Assembly (NCBI GenBank): GCA_007116965.1
Contig: SKHJ01000005.1
Span: 1 to 11,674, forward strand
Length of the DNA stretch: 11,674 bases
Direction of reading: 5' to 3'
DNA from: Candidatus Kaiserbacteria bacterium
Lineage (GTDB): Bacteria; Patescibacteriota; Minisyncoccia; Phycocordibacterales; UBA918
Shown here: positions 5,972-11,674 of the stretch, piece by piece
Position numbering within the stretch: position 1 is the stretch's first letter
How the letters are laid out: each line of letters starts with the position of its first letter
The notes under the pieces: generated by a model
The model's input: only the letters and a program-made list of their open reading frames with translations
Told to the model about the DNA's origin: nothing
Database searches by the model: none
Program-made: the position numbers and the translations under genes

Positions 5972-8900
5972 TCAAGAGACCACGACGAAGTCGTAACTGA
6001 GGGTTCCGGCTTCTACCGCCACGACGTGGCGGTGGGTTTCGAGATCTGCTTCCTCAACCGTATCACTCCCTGTTACGCGAGCCACCTCCGCTTGCCAGCC
6101 ATCGATCAAAGCCATCGTTTCTTTGTCGAGCTGCAAGCCAATGCGTTGATTTGGGTTAAGACCACGCTCCTTGCGGGTCTGTTGCACGGCACGGATCAGT
6201 TCGCGCGCCAAACCTTCCGTTTGTAGCTCTGGTGTGATGGTAGTATCAAGCACCACGTCAGACTGCTCAATATCAGTGACATTCTCCACTGTCTTAACAT
6301 TTATTTCATCCTTGATCAGGAAAAAGAATTCGCTTCCCATACTGGGTACCACCGAACTAAACCGTAGAGATGATAGTGGTTGTCGTACTTTGATGCCCAC
6401 CGCAGCCCGCTGCTCAAGCGCTTCCGAGACTATCCGTCTGGTTTCAATCATGGCAACAATGATCTCATCGTCCACTTGACGACCCTCTGGCCATGATGTG
6501 AGATGGACGCTTTCTGCTTCGTCTTCGCTACGCACTGCTTGAAATAGATACTCAGCGTAAAACGGCATCACTGGTGCCATTACTCTGGCCAACTCACGCA
6601 AAACGAAACGCAACGTGCCAAGGGCCTGTGCTTTATCAAGAAGGTCATCGCTTTTGAAGCGGTCGCGCGAGCGGCGCACGTACCAGACTGATACGTCGTC
6701 AATATAGTCAGCGAGCGGACGGGTGGCTTTGTCGAGCTCGTAGTGCTCGTACCCAGCTGTCACCTCTTCAATGAGCTGTTGCAAGCGTGCGACAATCCAG
6801 CGATCGAGTACATTAGCTGAGTCAGACTGCGCCATGGTACCGTCAGCGTACAACTGATACATCGCCAAGACATTGTGAAGGCGGCCCAAGTTCTTGCGCT
6901 GTTGCTCGGCCACTTCTTTTTCTGAGAAATTTAGATCCTCACCGCGAATGATGGCCGAGGAAAGCAGATAGTAGCGGACCGCATCGGCCCCCAAGCGATC
7001 AACCAGCTCCATCGGGTCAGGAAAATTCTGCAATGATTTACTCATCTTCTTGCCGTCCTCGGCCAAGACGAGACCGTTGGTGATGACATTCTGGTACGGC
7101 GACGTACCGAAAAGGGCGACCCCTAGGACGAGCAAGGAATAGAACCAGCCACGGGTCTGGTCGACGCTTTCGGCGATGAAATTAGCTGGAAAACGAACAC
7201 CGTTTTTGGGATCGGCCACGTCCAGATTAGCAAATAAGTAATGCGTCTCCGCGTATGGCATCGCGCCGCTTTCAAACCAACAGTCAAACACGTCAGGGAT
7301 ACGCTCTAATTTCGTACCGTCAGTATCATAAAGCTCGATCTCATCGATGTATGGTCGATGAAAATCCAGTTGGTAAAAATCGTTATGTGGTAACGGTACA
7401 AATGGTAGTTCTTTCCACTCAGCGTTTTGCATAAAACCGCGGCGCTTGGCTTCAATTGCCGTCACTACATCCCAACCATTAGCGACGGTCTCTAGGGCAA
7501 ATAGTGAGCTTGCGTGCGTGACCACCAAAATTGTCTCATCTTGGTACGCGTGCTCTAACTCATACAAGCTGGCACCGACCCGTTGCTGGACATGCAGGCG
7601 ATTTTCCACTCCCGGACGTTCGCTGGTAAAGCGCTCGTACTCATTGGCAAACAATTGACCGTACGCATGCCATGACTGACCTTCCAGATCAGCGCCGGTT
7701 TGCAATTCCGTCAACCGTTCATCTACCGAGATAGCGTTAGCAGGAAGGCCGAGCTGAGCGGCTACAATCTCTGCCGTCTCCTGGGTACGTTGCATTCCTG
7801 AATGGATGATACGAGTTATGCCTTGGTCTTTTAGTTCCTCAGCGGCAGCGTGGGCTTGTGTTCTACCTGGTTCTGTCAACGGATTGGTAACGCTAGGGTC
7901 AGCGTTGATAATTTCTGTCAGGTTGCTCTCTGCCTGGGCGTGTCGCATCACCAGGTAGCGGTTACCACTTTTAGGAACATATTGTTGCATTTCGGACAGT
8001 GAGCCGAATACTTTGTATTCGCCCGTCTTTGGATTCTTCCAAATCGGCAACGGTGCGCCCCAGTAGCGCTGGCGCGACACCGCCCACTCGCGAGCTCCCT
8101 CGAGCCACTTACCGAAGCGATTACTGCCAATATGCTCGGGCACCCAATGCACGTGCTGATTGGCGGCCACCAACTCCTCCCGTATCTTGGGCACATCAAC
8201 AAACCACGAAGTGGTGGCATAGTTTAAGAGCGGTGTATCGTCCCGCCAGCAGTGCGGGTAGCTGTGGGTGATATTTTCTTTCTTCAGCAGACGATTGCGC
8301 GTCTTGAGAGCTTTGACAATTTCGATATCAGCATCGAGGTGCGAAACGCCAGTATCGTCGTCTTTAGGTTTGACTTTTTGGCCAGCAAAGTCAGTCACAA
8401 AGTCCATAAACCGTCCTTCGTAGTCCACGTGGTGCACAATCGGTATGCCGTGGACTTTGGCGAGTTCGAGATCCTCTTCGCCGTAGGCCGGTGCCAGATG
8501 CACCGCTCCTGTTCCCTGGTCGCCGAGCTCGACATAATCAGCGTGGTAGATGGTCCAAGCTTTGTCTTTGCCAGCCAAATCCTGTGCGGGTAGGTACGGG
8601 AATGGTGGTTCGTATTTCTGCCCCACCAAGTCACTCCCAGGTAGTTCCGATACTACTTCGTGGGGAATATCTCCCAGTTGCTCGAGGCGTTCTTTGGCTA
8701 AGATGACATATTCCTCTATTTCAACTTCGGTCAAACAAACTTTGACGTAGGTGAAATCCTTGTGCACGGCCGCCGCTAGATTACCCGGCAACGTCCACGG
8801 GGTGGTCGTCCAGACCAGCAGTGACGTATCGGTGACCTGGCCTTGCTCATCTAAGAGTGGAAGTTTGACCGTCACGGCGATGTCTTTGATATCCTTGTAG

Positions 8901-9535
8901 CCGAGATTGACCTCAAAGTTACTGAGAGTGGTGCCGCAGCGGGGACAGAGATGCATCCCTTTAAAACTTTCGTAGACCAACCCCTTCTCGTACAAGGTCT
9001 TAAAGACCCACCACACACTCTCGGTGTAGCTACTGTCCATCGTCTTGTAGTCATCGTCCATATCGACGAAACGACCAAAGCGTGGAATGATCTGCCGCCA
9101 CTCATCAGCATAGCGCATGACCGCTCCCCGCGCTTTCTCATTGAAGTTTTTGATGCCAAACGCTTCGATATCGCGCTTGGTCGCGAGGCCGAGCTCTTTC
9201 TCGATCAGATTTTCTAGTGGTAAGCCATGACAATCCCAACCCCACTTCCGGCGCACCCGGTAGCCACGCATCGTCCAGAAACGCGGAACGGCGTCTTTGA
9301 TAGTCCCAGCCAGTAGATGGCCATAATGTGGCAGACCAGTGGCAAACGGCGGTCCGTCGTAGAAAACGTAGTCACCGACTGGTTCGCTACCGCCTGGACG
9401 GGCTACACTTTTATTAAAAATATCCTGCTCTACCCAAAACTGCTGAATCTGCTCTTCGCGCAGGGCTACCTCACTTTTCTCTTGGGGGGCTTCGACACTT
9501 ACCGAGTCGTGCTCCCGACCGTGTTTTTTAGACAT
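5972..9535 (-). CDS. ileS: Isoleucyl-tRNA synthetase with an embedded histidine-phosphatase domain
   Basis: This class I synthetase charges tRNA-Ile and edits valine. It has 1187 residues, about 190 of them an insert. HYGH is at 70-73 in GLPHYGHLLAGTIKD, the eukaryote-like IleRS form. CPRCGTTLSNFEV is at 197-209. The CP1 editing domain shows WTTTPWTLP (242-250) and GTGAVHLAPAYGEED (341-355). The catalytic domain resumes at RYWGAPLPIW (490-499), is interrupted at about 525-710 by the phosphatase domain, and continues with FHRPYIDEI (725-733), DCWFESG (751-757) and KMSKS (830-834). A tRNA-binding helical domain and an ileS2-type C-terminal region (ITPELQTEGLARELIRAVQQ) follow. The ATG at 9535 is the only Met codon after an in-frame TAA at 9550-9548. 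About 25 hydrophilic residues precede the usual start of the family. It heads the minus-strand gene run and recO follows after 9 nt. HYGH-type IleRS is often less sensitive to mupirocin; that is family knowledge, not shown here. Confidence 0.97.
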   Translation of the reverse strand: MSKKHGREHDSVSVEAPQEKSEVALREEQIQQFWVEQDIFNKSVARPGGSEPVGDYVFYDGPPFATGLPHYGHLLAGTIKDAVPRFWTMRGYRVRRKWGWDCHGLPLENLIEKELGLATKRDIEAFGIKNFNEKARGAVMRYADEWRQIIPRFGRFVDMDDDYKTMDSSYTESVWWVFKTLYEKGLVYESFKGMHLCPRCGTTLSNFEVNLGYKDIKDIAVTVKLPLLDEQGQVTDTSLLVWTTTPWTLPGNLAAAVHKDFTYVKVCLTEVEIEEYVILAKERLEQLGDIPHEVVSELPGSDLVGQKYEPPFPYLPAQDLAGKDKAWTIYHADYVELGDQGTGAVHLAPAYGEEDLELAKVHGIPIVHHVDYEGRFMDFVTDFAGQKVKPKDDDTGVSHLDADIEIVKALKTRNRLLKKENITHSYPHCWRDDTPLLNYATTSWFVDVPKIREELVAANQHVHWVPEHIGSNRFGKWLEGAREWAVSRQRYWGAPLPIWKNPKTGEYKVFGSLSEMQQYVPKSGNRYLVMRHAQAESNLTEIINADPSVTNPLTEPGRTQAHAAAEELKDQGITRIIHSGMQRTQETAEIVAAQLGLPANAISVDERLTELQTGADLEGQSWHAYGQLFANEYERFTSERPGVENRLHVQQRVGASLYELEHAYQDETILVVTHASSLFALETVANGWDVVTAIEAKRRGFMQNAEWKELPFVPLPHNDFYQLDFHRPYIDEIELYDTDGTKLERIPDVFDCWFESGAMPYAETHYLFANLDVADPKNGVRFPANFIAESVDQTRGWFYSLLVLGVALFGTSPYQNVITNGLVLAEDGKKMSKSLQNFPDPMELVDRLGADAVRYYLLSSAIIRGEDLNFSEKEVAEQQRKNLGRLHNVLAMYQLYADGTMAQSDSANVLDRWIVARLQQLIEEVTAGYEHYELDKATRPLADYIDDVSVWYVRRSRDRFKSDDLLDKAQALGTLRFVLRELARVMAPVMPFYAEYLFQAVRSEDEAESVHLTSWPEGRQVDDEIIVAMIETRRIVSEALEQRAAVGIKVRQPLSSLRFSSVVPSMGSEFFFLIKDEINVKTVENVTDIEQSDVVLDTTITPELQTEGLARELIRAVQQTRKERGLNPNQRIGLQLDKETMALIDGWQAEVARVTGSDTVEEADLETHRHVVAVEAGTLSYDFVVVS
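7406..7963 (-). other. Histidine-phosphatase (phosphoglycerate-mutase-like) domain inserted in IleRS
   Basis: Residues 525-710 of IleRS carry the two-histidine phosphatase signature in order. YLVMRHAQAES has Arg531 and the phospho-acceptor His532. NPLTEPGRTQAHAAAEEL is the conserved linker. IIHSGMQRTQETAEI has the second phosphate-pocket Arg583. DERLTELQTGADLEGQ has the catalytic Glu610. ILVVTHASSLFALE has the second His674. All residues expected for activity in branch 1 of the superfamily are present. The reading frame is continuous through both junctions and G+C is similar to the rest of ileS, so it is neither a separate broken gene nor obviously recent. It sits on the segment between CP1 and the DCWFESG strand. 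The substrate is unknown. Confidence 0.93.
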
Positions 9536-9605
9536 AGAAATAGTTGGTTATGTGTATCAGACATACTAATCCGCAACGTATCAGGCTGCTAAAGTAGCGT
9601 AGCAT

Positions 9606-9611
9606 ATAATA
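9606..9611 (-). promoter_or_regulatory. Weak candidate -10 for ileS
   Basis: TATTAT on the minus strand is a five-of-six match to the -10 consensus and overlaps a plus-strand TATAAT (9605-9610). No good -35 is seen 16-18 nt upstream. A transcript starting here would have a leader of about 60 nt. TAGTAT at 9568-9563 is another weak possibility. An ileS promoter must lie in or near this 112-bp gap, but its position is uncertain. Confidence 0.25.
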
Positions 9612-9632
9612 CGATTATGGCCATTAGTTTCG

Positions 9633-9641
9633 TGCTATAAT
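9633..9641 (+). promoter_or_regulatory. Extended -10 promoter giving a leaderless mRNA
   Basis: TGC-TATAAT is a perfect extended -10 element. Six bases separate it from the ATG at 9648, so the usual start distance places +1 at or within a base of the A of the start codon. There is no Shine-Dalgarno sequence and no room for one. Position 9605-9610 is a second perfect TATAAT without the TGn extension; it could start a transcript with a leader of about 30 nt. No strong -35 is seen for either. Confidence 0.6.
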
Positions 9642-9647
9642 TAAAAA

Positions 9648-10079
9648 ATGAAATCACCTGTTATCGCCGTGGCCTGTGTTGACAATCGTCTGCACCAGCC
9701 TTCGATCGTACCACAACTGGAGGTTCTGCTTGACTCTAATTCCATCTACCTGGAAACCATGCCTGGTCCCGAAGGTTGTATCCTTGGACGTAAAGACGAT
9801 CCCCAGAACTATCACTTCACATCTTTACTCAGCGACCTCACCCTTTTGCTAGAAGCAAAAGATATCACTACGGTTGCCTTGGTTGGTCACTGTGATTGTG
9901 CCGGTCATCCTGTCTCTGACGAGCAACACCGCCTTGATGTTCTAACCGCCACAAAAAAACTACAAGCGGCGCTACCGAACACCGTTTCGGTCATACCGCT
10001 ACTCGCGTATCCGCCAGACGATACCGGACCGTGGAAGGTTCAACCTCTACTTGATTCACCTGAGACAGTAGCCCGTTAG
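9648..10079 (+). CDS. Small beta-carbonic-anhydrase-like protein
   Basis: The 143 residues show the beta-carbonic anhydrase zinc pattern. CVDNR at 10-14 supplies Cys10 plus the Asp12-Arg14 dyad, and GHCDCAG at 80-86 supplies His81 and Cys84. The stretch between them (about 56-80, FTSLLSDLTLLLEAKDITTVALVG) matches the helix-strand that precedes the second zinc site in the family. True beta-carbonic anhydrases have about 190-220 residues, so this is a reduced version. Hydration of CO2 is possible but not shown, and a different zinc-dependent role is equally open. It probably acts in the cytoplasm, since no signal peptide is visible. The ATG at 9648 is the first after an in-frame TAA at 9642-9644 and lies directly below an extended -10 box. 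It is the only plus-strand gene, divergent from ileS, and its stop codon overlaps the argS stop. Confidence 0.8.
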   Translation: MKSPVIAVACVDNRLHQPSIVPQLEVLLDSNSIYLETMPGPEGCILGRKDDPQNYHFTSLLSDLTLLLEAKDITTVALVGHCDCAGHPVSDEQHRLDVLTATKKLQAALPNTVSVIPLLAYPPDDTGPWKVQPLLDSPETVAR

Positions 10080-11674
10080 AGTCGCTCCGGGGCTTTGATA
10101 CCCAAGACCCACAGGCCGTTCTTGAGGGTAATACGTACCGCGTCGGCGACTGCCGCCTTATGGGGCGCGTACTCGTCACTTGGGTCAGCAATCTTCTCCT
10201 GCGCGTAGAAGGTATTGAACTGGCCGGCCAGTTGGGTGAGGTACGTTACGACCTGGTGCGGCGCTCGCTCTGCGAGCGCCGCCTCGATCACCTCAGGGAA
10301 ACGATACAAGGTCCGCTCAATCTCGTATGGATCAACTGGTGGATTCTTGGTGCTCGGATTTACGCCAACACTCACTGCCTTCTCTAAGACCGAACCGATG
10401 CGTGCGTAGGTATATTGCAAGTATGGTCCAGAATCACCCTCAAAAGAAAGGGCTTGGGTCTTATCGAAGATAGAATCTTGACTGATGTTACCGCGAAGCG
10501 TTGAGTACTTAATGGCAGCAATAGCAATATCTTGAGCCCGTCTTTGTAGGGAATCTGTATCGTTTTGTATTTCTGGCTGATTCTCTATAATTTTTTCCTT
10601 TGCAGCTTCGGTTATCTCCTCAATAAAATCCCAAGCCGGAATAACTTGACCAGTTCGGGACGACATCTTACCAGTAGACAATCTAACCATACCGTGTCCA
10701 ATATGTTCTGTTCTACTGGCTAATTCGGGATACACTAGCCGCATTGCTTGCAGTAAAACTTTAAAATATTCATTGATCTCATTAGCAGTCGAAATGACAG
10801 AGTGGTCATAGCCATCCAAACGATCGTGCTTAAGTTTAGCTAGGGCTAACTCTTTCGCTTCATAGGTTGGTAATCCTTCTTTATTAAGAAAAACTCTCGT
10901 GTGCAAACCATAATCCTCACCTTTAAAGACCCGAGCACCATCACTCTCAGGAAAGATATGAGGGTTCTCTAAGATCAACTCCTTACCCAGAGGACCAGCT
11001 TCGCTCTCGAAAAAATAATCGTCAAACTCTGTACCGAGTACCGCATAGATAGTCTCAAAATACTCTAAGGAAACAGTTCTCCCTAGTTGATACAACGCGT
11101 TTATTTTTTCATCACTTTGTTCGTAGATCAGCTTATTAATCTTTCGTATTTCTGTCTGCGCAACCACGTCATCACGATAGGATGTAGCGCCTGTACTGTA
11201 CGCCATGCCAAGGTCTTTAGCATCTATTTTGGTATCGGCTGTTATGCCATTCTTTTGCATACCCCAAACTGCACACGCCACATGTAGACCTACATCACCT
11301 TGGTAATTTACACGCTTAGTATCAGCCCCATTCATTAAAAATAAACGTGCGATACATTCACCTACTGCATTAGTAAACATATGCCCGACGTGAAATTCTT
11401 TGAACGGGTTAGGGTCTGTATATTCAACCACCACTCGCTTTCCTGCCCACTGCTTACTACTCCCCCACTGCTCACCCGCCGTGCGCACTGCGTCAACCTG
11501 CTCTGTGAAGAAGTCTCGGTGAAGATAGAAGTTCAAAAAACCCGGGCCAGCGACTTCGATACGCTCGACCGCGTCCAGCTGGCCGAGCAGTTGCTCCCGC
11601 AACTGCTCGGCCAGCGCTCGTGGCGATTGGCCAGCCTGTTTAGCCACCACCATCGCCACGTTCGTCGCGTAATC
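10076..11674 (-). CDS. argS: Arginyl-tRNA synthetase (5' end beyond the window)
   Basis: This cytoplasmic class I synthetase charges tRNA-Arg and needs tRNA to activate arginine. The reading frame is open to the window edge. Its first visible residues are DYATNVAMVVAK, the end of the N-terminal additional domain, so the real start is outside and the GTG or ATG near 11659-11651 are internal codons. Counting from Asp = 1, EYTDPNPFKEFHVGH (84-98) carries the HIGH motif as HVGH, and GKMSSRTG (335-342) carries the KMSKS loop as KMSSR. The DALR anticodon-binding domain occupies roughly the last 120 residues and ends in the typical LWVLGIKAPERL. 532 residues are visible, close to the complete family length. 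The stop codon is TAA and overlaps the carbonic-anhydrase-like stop by 4 nt, tail to tail. Base composition is strongly uneven and the ends hold perfect inverted repeats, both described separately. Confidence 0.97.
   Translation of the reverse strand, partial: DYATNVAMVVAKQAGQSPRALAEQLREQLLGQLDAVERIEVAGPGFLNFYLHRDFFTEQVDAVRTAGEQWGSSKQWAGKRVVVEYTDPNPFKEFHVGHMFTNAVGECIARLFLMNGADTKRVNYQGDVGLHVACAVWGMQKNGITADTKIDAKDLGMAYSTGATSYRDDVVAQTEIRKINKLIYEQSDEKINALYQLGRTVSLEYFETIYAVLGTEFDDYFFESEAGPLGKELILENPHIFPESDGARVFKGEDYGLHTRVFLNKEGLPTYEAKELALAKLKHDRLDGYDHSVISTANEINEYFKVLLQAMRLVYPELASRTEHIGHGMVRLSTGKMSSRTGQVIPAWDFIEEITEAAKEKIIENQPEIQNDTDSLQRRAQDIAIAAIKYSTLRGNISQDSIFDKTQALSFEGDSGPYLQYTYARIGSVLEKAVSVGVNPSTKNPPVDPYEIERTLYRFPEVIEAALAERAPHQVVTYLTQLAGQFNTFYAQEKIADPSDEYAPHKAAVADAVRITLKNGLWVLGIKAPERL
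10218..10233. repeat. 16-bp perfect palindrome inside argS
   Basis: AACTGGCCGGCCAGTT equals its own reverse complement. It lies in the codons for the C-terminal anticodon-binding domain, 25 bp from a second inverted repeat (10258-10282). Confidence 0.7.
10258..10282. repeat. Perfect 11-bp inverted repeat with 3-nt loop inside argS
   Basis: The left arm GCGGCGCTCGC, loop TCT and right arm GCGAGCGCCGC pair perfectly. There is no T-run on either side, so it is not a standard intrinsic terminator for either strand. It lies about 180 bp past the carbonic-anhydrase-like stop and within the argS codons for the segment EAALAERAP. Confidence 0.7.
10441..11400. other. Low-G+C core of argS
   Basis: Hand counts of nine 60-bp rows in this stretch give 214 G or C in 540 (about 40 %, range 32-45 %). 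Four rows at 10081-10320 give 147 in 240 (61 %), and three rows at 11461-11640 give 112 in 180 (62 %). The reading frame is uninterrupted across both transitions. Confidence 0.75.
11578..11615. repeat. Perfect 17-bp inverted repeat with 4-nt loop inside argS
   Basis: The left arm GCTGGCCGAGCAGTTGC, loop TCCC and right arm GCAACTGCTCGGCCAGC pair without mismatch. The site codes for ALAEQLREQLLGQL, a helix of the N-terminal additional domain. Part of the symmetry comes from the repeated LAEQL/REQLL peptide pattern, but every third base also matches, which coding need does not explain. Confidence 0.8.

Noticed and set aside
6015..6033. 8-bp inverted repeat ACCGCCAC-GAC-GTGGCGGT near the ileS 3' end
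   Set aside because: It is short, lies fully in coding sequence and arises from codons for HVVAVEAG; such a stem is plausible by chance.
5816..6226. 136-residue plus-strand open frame across the recO-ileS junction
   Set aside because: It overlaps two clear minus-strand genes antisense, and the peptide shows no domain signature. The open frame is a by-product of G+C-rich coding on the other strand.
7406..7963. Histidine phosphatase as a separate gene or a frameshift fusion
   Set aside because: The frame is continuous with IleRS on both sides without a stop, start context or promoter at the junctions, and IleRS resumes correctly at FHRPYIDEI.
10258..10282. Rho-independent terminator for the carbonic-anhydrase-like gene
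   Set aside because: The hairpin is strong, but CTCGATCACC follows it on the plus strand instead of a T-run, so it does not meet the usual definition.
11651..11659. argS start at the GTG or ATG near the window edge
   Set aside because: The preceding in-frame codons read DYATN, part of the conserved DYATNVA stretch of the ArgRS N-terminal domain, so the gene begins outside the window.
1..11674. tRNA genes, rRNA, CRISPR arrays, insertion sequences, T-box leaders
   Set aside because: I looked on both strands and saw no cloverleaf with a TTCGANTC-type arm, no regularly spaced repeats, no transposase-like protein and no T-box sequence in the short intergenic gaps.

Overview
The window reads as chromosomal DNA from a member of the candidate phyla radiation (Patescibacteria), at roughly 50 % G+C. 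This rests on gene style, not on a database match. IleRS is of the HYGH (eukaryote/archaea-like) type, GlyRS is the dimeric single-chain type, ArgRS has a KMSSR loop, MetRS is short with a single zinc knuckle, and RecO is trimmed. A large envelope-anchored beta-sandwich protein of unknown function sits among these housekeeping genes. ileS ends in TGA while the other reading frames stay open, so TGA is a normal stop here and the TGA-recoded lineages are unlikely.

Layout. Six genes run on the minus strand, in transcription order ileS (9535-5972), recO (5962-5381), a 689-residue single-pass membrane protein (5328-3259), glyS (3250-1865), metG (1772-342) and a truncated small serine hydrolase (340-1). 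Spacings are short (9, 52, 8, 92 and 1 nt), so most of this is probably one or two operons. An extended -10 box just ahead of the membrane protein suggests an internal promoter. A 112-bp divergent intergenic region separates ileS from a small plus-strand beta-carbonic-anhydrase-like gene (9648-10079). That gene has a TGC-TATAAT box placed exactly where it would give a leaderless mRNA. It converges on argS (minus strand, 5' end beyond the window edge), and the two stop codons overlap by 4 nt. Four aminoacyl-tRNA synthetases (Ile, Gly, Met, Arg) therefore lie within 11.7 kb.

The main discovery candidate is inside ileS. About 186 residues forming a complete histidine-phosphatase (phosphoglycerate-mutase-like) domain are spliced in frame into the IleRS catalytic domain, between the editing-domain exit and the DCWFESG segment. 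All expected catalytic residues are present (RH, second Arg, Glu, second His). Synthetase and phosphatase are thus one polypeptide with both active sites apparently intact.

The second notable area is argS. Its two ends are about 61-62 % G+C and carry three perfect inverted repeats (17 bp with a 4-nt loop, 11 bp with a 3-nt loop, and a 16-bp uninterrupted palindrome). The middle kilobase is only about 40 % G+C, which suggests a mosaic gene.

No tRNA, rRNA, CRISPR array, insertion sequence or convincing intrinsic terminator was seen. No gene-free stretch exceeds 112 bp.
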